From Ilyonectria destructans (Eukaryota > Ascomycota > Sordariomycetes > Hypocreales > Nectriaceae): a DNA stretch of 64,000 nucleotides. Positions 23,526 through 32,797 of the stretch are shown here, in pieces (position 1 is the first letter of the stretch; the number at the start of each line of letters is the position of its first letter). The notes under the pieces are model-generated. The model was not told the DNA's origin. It saw only the letters and a list, made by a program, of their open reading frames with translations, and searched no databases. Location: positions 1,550,001-1,614,000 of the forward strand of contig JAHEWK010000005.1 of the NCBI GenBank assembly GCA_020740775.1, read 5' to 3'. A program made the translations under genes and the position numbers.

Positions 23526-24494
23526 ATGGCGACCCAACAGGTCCCTCCCACCTACGACAGCCAAAGCACTTGGAGGGAAATACAAACCCGATTCCTTCCT
23601 GAACGCCTTCACTTCAACTCAGAACACGCTCCCACGGAGGAGTGGTGGGACAACCGCGGCCACAAGCTTCATCTCGACCGGTGGCGGAGCCCTTCCGCCA
23701 AGATCCGGGTTATCCTGCATCATGGCGTGGGTACCAACGGTCGGCAGATGTCCATGATCCTCGGCGTGCCTCTTCATGCCGCCGGCTTCGATGTTGTCGC
23801 CATCGACATGCCTGGATATGGACAAACTCGTGTCGCATCGGGCGTGACCTACTCGTACGATGACTGGGTCAACATCGGTAATGATTTTGTTGACCACGAG
23901 CTCTCCTATGACGGACGCCCCATTGTCTTATACGGGCTCAGTGCTGGCGGCATGTTGGCATACCACATCGCTGCCCTCAACAAGAAGGTCGTTGGTGTTA
24001 TTGGCATGACTTTCTTGGACCAGCGCATCCGGCAGGTGAAAAAGGAGACCTTACATGATCCCGTCATCGCCTCCGTTGGTATACCAATGGCCCGAATCTG
24101 CTCACGCATTCCGATACTACGGTCTCTTGCAATGCCCATGTGGCTCGCGGGAAAAATGTCGGCACTGGTCAACAATCCGGACGCGATGAAGGTGTTCCGC
24201 GCAGACAAGACATCAGCTGGCTCCTGGGCGACGATGCGTTTCCTCAGTACCTACGCAACATACGCCCCCGCCATGGAACCCGAGGACTTTGATGTGTGTC
24301 CAATCCTGCTGACGCAGCCCGCTGAAGACCGTTGGACGCCGCTCCATCTCAGTGAGCTGGTTCTGAACCGGGTTACAAAAGTCCCTGTCAAGAAGGTCAT
24401 GTTAGAGAATGCGGGCCACTACCCGCTTGAGGACCCGGGCTTGCAACAAATGGCTGATGCTATTATCGAATTCTTGAATCAGCTGGAAAGTTGA
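23526..24494 (+). CDS. alpha/beta hydrolase (322 aa)
   Basis: This is a single-exon protein with the alpha/beta hydrolase fold. The oxyanion-hole segment is LHHGVGTNG (about 64-72). The nucleophile elbow is GLSAGG with Ser139. The acid is most likely Asp268 (PAEDRW) and the base His298 (NAGHYPLE). DMPGYGQTR (about 94-102) after strand 4 also fits. A hydrophobic lid segment (about 185-212, IPMARICSRIPILRSL and LAMPMWLAGK) covers the active site and suggests a lipophilic or ester substrate. No signal peptide is seen. The specific reaction cannot be told from sequence; lipase/esterase-like or epoxide-hydrolase-like activities are possible. The start is the first ATG after the CT-rich leader (gtcgacaATGG). 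Confidence 0.88.
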   Translation: MATQQVPPTYDSQSTWREIQTRFLPERLHFNSEHAPTEEWWDNRGHKLHLDRWRSPSAKIRVILHHGVGTNGRQMSMILGVPLHAAGFDVVAIDMPGYGQTRVASGVTYSYDDWVNIGNDFVDHELSYDGRPIVLYGLSAGGMLAYHIAALNKKVVGVIGMTFLDQRIRQVKKETLHDPVIASVGIPMARICSRIPILRSLAMPMWLAGKMSALVNNPDAMKVFRADKTSAGSWATMRFLSTYATYAPAMEPEDFDVCPILLTQPAEDRWTPLHLSELVLNRVTKVPVKKVMLENAGHYPLEDPGLQQMADAIIEFLNQLES

Positions 24495-25227
24495 CGTCGA
24501 AGGAAATATTGAGACCTGCTATGTGAAATGTTTGGGTTAAGAGTTATTGTCGTCGGAAATAATTATTGTCTCGGGATTCATTCGATCTTTAAGCGTGTTG
24601 CGTTGGGAAGACTTTATGCTCGATAATCAGCCACAAACTACAAGCCTTTTCTGTTTTTCCTAAATTAGCCAAATACCCAATAAAGTCTCGTTTCTCTGGT
24701 ACGATATGAGGCACAACTAAAGCCCCTGCTTCAAAATTTGTGTAAGTTCATATAGGTTAGGTGTATGTTTTTTTTGGGGATACTTAGTTTAAATATGTTG
24801 TATTTGCTATATTAATCGCTCCAGCACCCTATACCAAATACTGGAAGATATTTGTGCGAGCAATACGTTTCGTATGTAGGCACAAATCTGTTACTGACTG
24901 GTGTGCATATGCCAAGCTTCAAGGTTGTTTCAAGGCCCCTCTGAAGCCGTTGCCTGTTTCAGACACTATCGCGACTCGAAATGCTCCCGTCTGGAAGGGC
25001 TCCGTTCTTGCAAGTCTCGTCAATAATGGATGTGTATCTCATACCCGAATCTTGCTCTGCCGCCCACGAAGCCCATCCGTGTTCCATGTGATAGGCAAGA
25101 CACGAGATCCAGTTAGGATGGCTGGGCTGTCTATATGTCCACGTAGACCGTGGGGATCAACCTCGGAAGCAGGGCTAGGTATTTTTGGCATGTCATCTCA
25201 ATCTTGTGATAAGAATGATCTCAATGC
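24495..25227. other. convergent 3' intergenic region
   Basis: This 733-bp gap lies between convergent genes. The first half is AT-rich, with a T-run (gtatgttttttttgggga near 24760). A plus-strand open frame from 24854 overlaps the RAD10 3' end but lacks a recognisable protein. No gene is supported. Confidence 0.35.
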
Positions 25228-26461
25228 TCATCCACTTTCTCTGAGTCTCGCCAACGCTGCTGCGACACCTCCGCTCAGCTCGGCACCCTCTTTCGAGGTC
25301 TGACTAGTCTGCCTTGTAGCGTCCGCTGCGGCCGTCTTCTTCGATTCCTCGATCGCAGCCGCAAGCATCGCCTCTTCGTCGTCTTCGTCATCCGTGTCAT
25401 CCATGAACTGGAACTGTTTGGGAGCTGACGCGCTGGGCCCCGCTGCAGAGGGCGCCCCTGTCGCTGGCGAGTCTCGAGACAATGGTGCCGTCGACGGCAT
25501 CTCTCTCAGCGGCACCCGAGATAGCGGCTTTGCCTGATCGAGCTTGGCCGTCCGATCTGTCGCCTTTGTCGCCTTCTTGGCCGCCTTCTTTACCCGGAAC
25601 GGCTCATCCACCGCCGATGTCCACCGCTTGACCTTGATGCCACCCCAGCCGCTCAGCATGCCGAGCTGCTCTGTGTCGGCGTTGATGGCGTTCTTGAGGC
25701 TGCCGAAATTGCTGACGAGCGCAACGGCGTCGGACTTGTTGAGACTCCTCGGCACCGTGACGAACTCGACCAGCTGTTCACCGTAGTTTGAGGGTTGCTG
25801 GCCGCGGATGGCGCCGAAGGTTGCGGATTCGTAGCTCTTGTACAGCTCGAGGTAGCGGGCAGCCTCGGCGGCGGACCAGCACAGGACGAGGGTGACGTTG
25901 TTGACGAGCGAAGTTTTGGAGAGCTCTTTGAGGGAGGCTTCGTGGTTGGGGATGTCCACCATGGTGAGGAGGACACGCAAGTTGTATTTTCCTTGTAGGT
26001 TTCGGATTCGGGTGTAGATGTACTCGGGGTGGAGGCGGTGATATTTAAGACTGTTGGAACCGTTTGGTCAGCACTCAATCGACAAGATCCATGCAGCATG
26101 CGCCGTCAACCACGAACCTGAGGAAGAGAGCGCAGGTGCTTAGCCCGAGGACGTAGTCGGCCGGGATATCGCTATACTCCCACGCCAAGGAGCGAATGCT
26201 GGTCAGGACGGGGTTTCCCCGCTGGCGCGGCGACACGAGAATATTCGAGGCCGTCTGCTTCTGCGGAAGCGCCTGGGGCGTCGGCTGCACGACCTTTGCG
26301 CCAGAAGCGTTCGACGGGGGCGCCTTGTCGAGGCGCTGCGGCGTGGGCTGTTGGATCCGCTGCGGCGCTGGCTGCTGGATCGGCCTACGCACCATGGGCG
26401 CTGTGTCGGCGGCGGCCATGGCGGCCAGGAGCTCGTCGTCGGCGCCGTAGTCGTCATCCAT
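25228..26461 (-). CDS. RAD10: DNA excision repair protein Rad10/ERCC1/Swi10
   Basis: Rad10 is the non-catalytic partner of the XPF/Rad1 structure-specific endonuclease, making the 5' incision in nucleotide excision repair and acting in single-strand annealing. Exons are 26461-26118 and 26050-25228, giving 388 aa. The 67-nt intron has donor GTTCGT, branch gctgac and acceptor ACAG. The join reads YVLGLSTCALFLSLKYHRLH followed by PEYIYTRIRNLQGKYNLRVL, diagnostic of the central domain. That domain begins at NPVLTSIRSLAWEYSDI, and LLTMVDIPNHEASLKEL follows. The helix-hairpin-helix region (about 255-300, FGSLKNAINADTEQL, SGWGGIKVKRW) mediates XPF pairing. The N-terminus is Gln/Pro-rich with a PQRIQQPTPQR repeat. 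The C-terminal tail is acidic and disordered. A Met nine codons upstream (26488) could also start translation. Confidence 0.95.
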
Positions 26462-27459
26462 GGTTGTCGCCGGATATAGAGACGGCACTGCAGTTGGATT
26501 GAGAATGCCGTGCGCTCAGGAGTAGGCCTGGTTGTGGTGAAGATCGGGATCTAGGTCGTGGTGTTGCGCGAGCGTGAACTTTCGCCAATGACGCAGCACG
26601 CCGAGTGAGCTCTCTGGCGGGGTCTCCATGTGCTAAGCTCGCTCCACCACAGCTCCAAAGCCAAGACGATCCATTCACTAACATTCCCATCAGGGAGCTT
26701 GATGATCTACATCTCTATTAATATCACCCCATAGGCCAAGTACTATTGCTACTTACAGCGAACACATCTGCACCAGACATGATCTGAAAAATGGCATGTT
26801 GAAAGACTGCCTCGACCACTAGTCCAAGTTCGACCCAGCTTGGAAGACATGTCGAGTACCCACAGACATATGACGATGCATCACGCCAGCCGCACGTCAC
26901 ATCCGGTATTTCCCATTGCATGCATCTTGTACTGATAGCATGATTGCCTTGCGTTCGGGCAATGAGAAGGTACAACAAAGATACACCCGCCACGCTAGTT
27001 TGCTTCCGAAAGGGCCAAGAAAGCGCGCCAGCTCACATGCATGTCCAGTACAGCACCATTGGTCGACGCGAATTAGGCCGCAACGTCTTCGTGTTGTGCC
27101 CTGTTTTGTTGACTTTGGGTTTGTTTTGAGAAAATACTGTGCGGAGTAATTGTGACGACAGCGGCACTCATCTCATGCCTCGATTTTGCTATGGTCGCGT
27201 TTCGTTCTCGATGAGATCCGCAGCTCGGAATCCAGAACCAATATTCATGGTTAATATTCTTGGTAGATATTCATGGCCAGAGGCCAAGCCTTCAATCTAT
27301 GTATGATGTAAACCCACCATTCTCTTCAATGATCCCATATTGGACCAGTTGTGAAACGCCAAACCCGCCGTCCATCCATGATCCCAGCCTACAGGTCGCC
27401 CCGTGATAGTAGTTTTTAAACATAAATCGCCGTTTCCCAGTCTTCCCATGTGTTTCCAT
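26462..27459. promoter_or_regulatory. upstream region of RAD10 and 3' region of the next gene
   Basis: Both neighbours are on the minus strand. The gap of 998 bp holds the RAD10 promoter and the 3' end of the 417-aa gene. A short degenerate direct repeat (attcatggttaatattc, then atattcatggccag) occurs near 27241-27280. No gene is visible. Confidence 0.35.
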
Positions 27460-28713
27460 CTAATCCAACGACTCCTCCAGCCCACTGTAATCACCCTCAT
27501 TGAGCACAGCGCCCGCCGCCATCGATTCGTGGATTGAATAAAGAGCACACAACCACGTATCAAAGATCTGGGTAACCTTTCCAACCTCGCCATTGCCATT
27601 GCGAAGGGCCATCCTCGCAACCTGGTCTCGTAGTCGCTCATACGCCTCGATCATAACCCATATCTGCAGGGCGGCGTTGTCTGGCCCACTGCGAACGGGC
27701 CTATCTGCCATAGCAGATGATAACTCCCTGGTTAGCAGATCAAGACATATCTGTAGGCTGAGGTTGTCCTGAGAGGTTGGCCGGTTGTCTCGGGAGTAGG
27801 GACGGTGGTCCTGAGAGGTTGGCCGGTTGTCTCGGGAGTAGGGACGGTAGTCCTGAGATGGAGGACGGGTTGAGGTTGGAGAATCGAATGATAGTTGGGA
27901 GTAACCAGGAGAGGGTTCGGGTGAAGGATCCGTAGAGAATGAGATGGGCTTAAAGTAGATGGCATCTTCTTCGAAAGCCACCATATCACCGTCTTGGGGG
28001 GTTATTGACTGAAACGACGGGCTTGTTTGCTGAAGAGGTTCCAAGTGAGTACGCGAGCGTGGTCGAGACATTCTGTGGGTGTCTGGTAGTAGGTGGCTTC
28101 GGGGCACTTCTAGTGCATCTACCTGCCACGGTTCGGCCGGTGCATTGGAATCCTCATAAATCGACTCCGTTTCAGTGCCGTCCCTAGACTCCAAGACTGC
28201 CCGGTACTGATCGGCAATCAACTCGACGCTCGATGTCTTGTTCGCAACATTCAGCCCTCTTCCATACGAGGGGTTCTCAAGTTGTCCAATTCGGAATACC
28301 GGTGTCTTTGCTTGACGGCGCATGGTCGATGCAGTTGAAGTAGAAGACACTGGGGAGGGCATAGATGAACTGTCGAGGGACGGCCGACCACCAGAATCAT
28401 GGATAGTGAGGTGAGAGAATTCGGGAATGTGGCGCTGTGAAGGTTGCCTGACCACTAGAGGTCTCGGTTCGAGTTCGTCGGAGAGACTTATCAGAGTCTT
28501 GGGGCGGAGATAGTGGCTCCATTTCGAATCGCTCAGGTCTGGGGCACCATTCTGATTCTGGCGGGGTGACTGCAAAGGCATTGCGACTTCAGCGTTGCGA
28601 CTGGCCGTGGAGTCGGCGGAACCGCGTTTGCCTATAAGGCTCTTCAGCTTTGGGTCGCATTTTTGGAGCCTTCTGCGAGTGGGCTTGAGGGTTTGACTCC
28701 CAGGGCTTGACAT
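27460..28713 (-). CDS. Ser/Pro-rich fungal protein of unknown function (417 aa)
   Basis: This is one exon when started at the ATG at 28713 (MSSPGSQTLKPTRRRLQK); the frame is open upstream to 29010, but that part lacks protein character. The N-terminus is basic (KPTRRRLQKCDPKLKSLIGK). A long Ser/Pro/Thr-rich, probably disordered middle follows. Near residues 288-315 a 14-residue unit (RPYSRDNRPTSQDx) is repeated in tandem, encoded by a 42-bp DNA repeat. The last 100 residues look folded and helical: LSLQICLDLLTRELSSAM, ALQIWVMIEAYERLRDQVA, VTQIFDTWLCALYSIHESMA. I have the impression this C-terminal block recurs in uncharacterised proteins of related fungi, but I know no function. There is no signal peptide or membrane segment. 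Confidence 0.7.
   Translation of the reverse strand: MSSPGSQTLKPTRRRLQKCDPKLKSLIGKRGSADSTASRNAEVAMPLQSPRQNQNGAPDLSDSKWSHYLRPKTLISLSDELEPRPLVVRQPSQRHIPEFSHLTIHDSGGRPSLDSSSMPSPVSSTSTASTMRRQAKTPVFRIGQLENPSYGRGLNVANKTSSVELIADQYRAVLESRDGTETESIYEDSNAPAEPWQVDALEVPRSHLLPDTHRMSRPRSRTHLEPLQQTSPSFQSITPQDGDMVAFEEDAIYFKPISFSTDPSPEPSPGYSQLSFDSPTSTRPPSQDYRPYSRDNRPTSQDHRPYSRDNRPTSQDNLSLQICLDLLTRELSSAMADRPVRSGPDNAALQIWVMIEAYERLRDQVARMALRNGNGEVGKVTQIFDTWLCALYSIHESMAAGAVLNEGDYSGLEESLD
27767..27850. repeat. 42-bp tandem repeat, two copies, coding
   Basis: A 42-bp unit beginning tcctgagaggttggccggtt occurs twice (27767-27808 and 27809-27850) with a single mismatch (gtgg against gtag). A third partial start (tcctgaga) follows. 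The period is a multiple of three, so the frame is kept and the protein gains a 14-residue repeat. This is a site where copy number may differ between strains. Confidence 0.9.
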
Positions 28714-31083
28714 TGCTAAATCTCTGTGCTTCAGGTGTTGTCCGGGTTCGAATTTAAGGCGGGCGCATTCGCGAGAAACGAAGCGACCAGTAGACGGCAC
28801 TGGGTCGTCATTCAGGAAGGGCTTGGGAGAGAAAGCAGCGTATTGGAGGTCGGATGTAGGTTGGTTGGTTGAATCGGTGGTGTTGGTTGTTGTTGGGTCT
28901 GTTGTCGTGGGTTGCTTCAGCGGGGACAAGAGCTCATTGATATTGGAACATATAACGAAAACAAAAACCGGATGTGAGCCAAGTAAGAGGCTGCAGCAAG
29001 AGTTGGGCAATGCATGGCTGGCAATTCCTTACCGCCTCGGGAAGAGGGACGCAAGTGACTCGGAAGAGACCCAAGAGGGTGGCTTGGGCCCTGCAAGTTC
29101 GCAAGCTTGCATGTAGCGGGCTGTAGTGGACGGTAGTGGACTGGAGTGGGCACCCAATGGAGGAGCCGCGAGGCGGACGAAAGCCCACGTCATGGGCCCA
29201 GTGGTTTACGCGGGCGATGGCGTCGTGGGCAGGGATCTGGCGCGTCGGGATTCGCTGCGTACGAGTCGCAGGGCTGGGGGCCGAGCGACATTCCGATCGA
29301 GGGCCTGATCGACGCTGTCACAGGTACCGTCCGGGAATATAGGGAGGCCTCGTCCGGGATTGTCCGGCTGGTGGAAGGAGTTCTTGAACAGTCTTGAACT
29401 TGCTTCTCTCGCTTCGGCGTCGTCGTCGAAATCAGAGGCCGGGATTGTCAACGACAACACAGACAGTCAGCCACCAGAATTTAGCTCTCGGATCGAGTGT
29501 TGGTCGACCGACCAGCAACGGCGGGATCCATCAAAAGACTGGGTACCAAGGCGGGCCGGACGTTGATGGGGCGATGCCCCCATGTCAAAGTGCCTTAATT
29601 GATGTCATGTGCAGCGTGGCAGCAAGACTACTCCAGCCTCCAGGTCGACATGTTCTAAAATGGGACACTGGACCATGTCGGCAGGGACCTGCCAGAGGCA
29701 GAAAAACAAGGCGCCCACTTTGGCCGATGTGTTGGCTCGTCCTGAGTTCGTCATGTCCCGTGATTCTTGTCGATGGCGGGTTTTCTGCAAGGAGGGTCTG
29801 GGCGAAGAGACATTTTCCCAAAGTCGACAAGCAGGTCTTACTTAAGTTACCCTTCGCCGGACGGCAAGATGCAAAAGCGAGGTACCATGCAAGGGGCCGT
29901 GCCTCACTCGGTGCTTCTCAGCGGTTGTGGCCTCGATCCTGTTTCTCAGCTATGACGGCAGAGGCTGTAAGGGATGCACCGGGTGCCTTGAAAAGAAGCC
30001 CGTCCCAGAAGAGCCGAGGGTTGGTACGGAGTACATGTTGGTACAGTCGGAATACAGGAGCAGCACTGTCAAGCACACCGTGCACTGTGCCCCTCATCCA
30101 GTGGCAAGATCTTGGTGTGGGTGGGTGAGGGGTAATTAAGAGCTGGCACGAATCGTGGGGTTTGCCCAGGACGCCATGATTCACGCGGACAAGGGATTGG
30201 ACGAGTTGCCAAGAGAACATTTCTCCGAAGCGGTAGGCCGGTAGGCCGGTAGGCCAGTAGATGATGATCGATCATTGATTGCTTTTAATAACTTCCAACA
30301 AATTACACACTGCCGTCTTCTACACTCTCTTGCATGGAAAAATTCATCTCCCTCCTCCGTCTCTCGCACGGGGATAGACGGCGTTGCGCGGGGGTAGTGG
30401 GGGTTGGATTCTTCACTACCCAATTCCATCCTACGCAGACGTCGTATTTGCACTACGACGTAGCACGAGACGGATAGGCGGCACTGAATATAGCCTCTAC
30501 CAAGACCTCGGCCCATCTAGCCTGACTCCCCCAAACTCGCAAACCCCCAAACCTCCCCCTGGCGCGCTTCAGCAGTGGCCGCCGTCCTCTTGATGGCTCG
30601 ACAACCCCTCCAAATCTCCACATGCCGAACACCGTCAGCTGTCTCCCCCATACTTTTAAGGAAGGCCGCTGTCCAGATGGTTTCTTCTTAGGGGCTCGCT
30701 GCACGGAGGCATTTATCCATCAATCAGCATCCTCGGAGCCCCTTCTAAGCGTCGCGAGGTCATGATTTCTCCACAAAAACTCCATGCTCGCCCGAGTCGC
30801 GATCTTCGGAGCTCCAGCTATAAAGCAGCCTTGCGCAACGTGACCTGCCGTCTGCCATTCGCATTGAGGTCCCAGGTTCAATAATTCCCATACCCATCTT
30901 GCTTCGCACATTTTGTGAGTAGCTGCACGCTGTTTCTCGACATTCAAGGTGTGACTGAGCCGGAATCGCAGTGACATTCGACTTGGCCCCTCCCCCGCGA
31001 TCGCCGTCACCCCACATCTTCTCTCTCTCCCCTCATATTCTCCTCCCTCACCATTCAAACCACCTCTTACAACTACCGCCACC
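28714..31083. other. 2.4-kb intergenic region without a supported gene
   Basis: The region separates the divergent 417-aa gene (minus) and L-galactonate dehydratase (plus) and must contain both promoters. Several open frames exist (the longest on the plus strand 29394-30128), but none has family similarity, and their amino-acid make-up is that of chance translation. A short tandem taggccgg repeat occurs at about 30233-30258. The last 350 bp before 31084 are CT-rich and end in accgccaccATG, a strong start context. I looked for the GaaR-type element TCCNCCAAT expected for galacturonate genes and did not find a perfect copy. Confidence 0.4.
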
Positions 31084-32500
31084 ATGACTGAGATTACCAT
31101 TACCGGCTGGAAGACCCGCGATGTCCGGTTTCCGACCTCCCTGGACGGTACCGGCTCCGACGCCATGAACGCCGCTGGCAACTACTCTTCCGCATACTGC
31201 ATCCTCGAGACTGACTCCGAATTCACCGGACATGGCATGGTAAGCTTCTTTTCCCCTCCAATGCCCCCTAACCTTGAGCAGACCCAGCTAACCACTCTCC
31301 CAGACCTTCACCATCGGCCGTGGAAACGACATCGTTTGCGCCGCCATCAACCATGTTGCCGACCGCCTCCAAGGCAAGACTCTCTCATCTCTCGTCGCCA
31401 ACTGGGGTGAGACCTGGCGCTACCTCGTCTCCGACAGCCAGCTCCGCTGGATCGGCCCTGAGAAGGGAGTCATCCACCTCGCCCTCGGCGCCGTTGTCAA
31501 TGCCGTCTGGGACCTGTGGGCCAAGTCCCTCGGCAAGCCCGTCTGGCGCATCGTGGCCGACATGAGCCCCGAGGAGTTCGTCAACTGCATCGACTTCCGA
31601 TACATCACCGACGCCCTCACACCCGAGGAGGCCATCGCCATGCTTAAGGAGACTGAGAAGACCAAGCCCCAGCGTCTGCAGGATGCCCTCAACAACCGTG
31701 CTGTCCCTGCCTACACCACCAGCGCTGGCTGGCTCGGCTACGGCGAGGACAAGATGAAGGGTCTGCTGCAGGAGACTCTGGATGCTGGATACCGCCACTT
31801 CAAGATCAAGGTCGGTGGCGACATTGAGCGTGACCGCAAGCGCTTGAGCATTGCTCGAGAGGTCATCGGCTACGACAAGGGCAACGTTCTCATGACCGAC
31901 GCTAACCAGGTCTGGTCCGTCCCGGAGGCCATTTCTTACATGGAGAAACTTGCCGACTTCAAGCCCTGGTTCATCGAGGAGCCCACATCTCCCGATGACA
32001 TCCTCGGCCACAAGGCCGTCCGCGAGGCCCTGAAGCCGTACGGAATTGGCGTGGCTACCGGCGAGATGTGCCAGAACCGCGTCATCTTCAAGCAGCTCCT
32101 CCAGACTGGTGCCATTGACGTGTGCCAGATCGATGCCTGCCGCATGGGAGGTGTCAACGAGGTCCTCGCCGTCCTGCTCATGGCCAAGAAGTTCGGTGTC
32201 CCCATTGTGCCTCACTCCGGCGGCGTTGGCCTCCCCGAGTACACCCAGCACTTGAGCACCATCGACTACGTCGTTGTCTCAGGCAAGCTGTCTGTCCTCG
32301 AGTACGTCGACCACCTGCACGAGCACTTCTTCCACCCCTCCGTCATCAAGGATGGATACTACACCACCCCCGTCGAGCCCGGCTACAGCGTCGAGATGAA
32401 GCCCGCTAGCATGGACCAGTTCGGCTACCCCGGAGAGAAGGGCGTGAGTTGGTGGACTTCGGATGAGGCCAAGGTCATTCTTGACGGCGTCAAGATTTGA
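31084..32500 (+). CDS. lgd1: L-galactonate dehydratase (LGD1/GaaB type)
   Basis: This enzyme is the second step of the fungal reductive D-galacturonate (pectin) pathway, dehydrating L-galactonate to 2-keto-3-deoxy-L-galactonate. Exons are 31084-31239 and 31304-32500, giving 450 aa, the length I recall for Trichoderma LGD1. The 64-nt intron (GTAAGC ... CCCAG) joins EFTGHGM to TFTIGRGNDI. It is an enolase-superfamily, mandelate-racemase-type enzyme. Expected features are the KIKVGGD lysine motif (about 237-243), metal ligands in MTDANQVW, FIEEPTSPDD and ATGEMCQNR, and the catalytic histidine region VPHSGGVGLPEY. LRWIGPEKGVIHLALGAVVN is highly conserved in LGD1. It is cytosolic with no presequence. 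Pectin or galacturonate induction is known for the family, not shown here. The other pathway genes are not in the window. Confidence 0.93.
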
Positions 32501-32797
32501 GGGATTGTGATTGAGCCTCAAGAAAGAGTTGGAAATCTACCGCTATAAAGTACCCGAAAGATGCTTGATATGAGGAATGTCATGATGTAATGAACCTTAA
32601 AAACGCCTGATGGATTGGATAGTCTCCGTCTATAGTACGAGCCAGGAGTGCTCACAATATCAATAGCCCCAGGATAAAATGGGCTATATTTAACAATCAA
32701 CGTCCGACTCGCCACGCAATGTGCGTCCCAATCGTGACGCAATGCTGGAGGAATAGAAATACATATCATCAAAATATCCCCAAATGCAACCAAATCA

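Noticed and set aside
24854..25303. A 149-codon plus-strand frame overlapping the RAD10 3' end
   Set aside because: Its end is antisense to RAD10 coding sequence and the rest lacks protein features.
28714..29010. N-terminal extension of the 417-aa protein to an upstream Met at 29010
   Set aside because: The added 99 residues are Thr-rich repeats and hydrophobic scraps that look like translated leader. The internal Met at 28713 begins sequence with protein-like character.
29394..30128. A 244-codon plus-strand frame in the intergenic region before lgd1
   Set aside because: Its translation is Arg/Ser/Pro-rich with scattered Cys and Trp, has no domain and no codon preference like its neighbours, and shows no splice logic connecting it to other exons.
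30650..31083. GaaR-type regulatory element (TCCNCCAAT) upstream of lgd1
   Set aside because: No perfect copy was found in the upstream region on either strand by eye. Near matches (tcctccattgg near 29150) break the CCAAT core.
31385..32251. A 288-codon minus-strand frame opposite L-galactonate dehydratase
   Set aside because: It is fully antisense to the conserved exon 2 of lgd1 and explained by strong third-position C preference.
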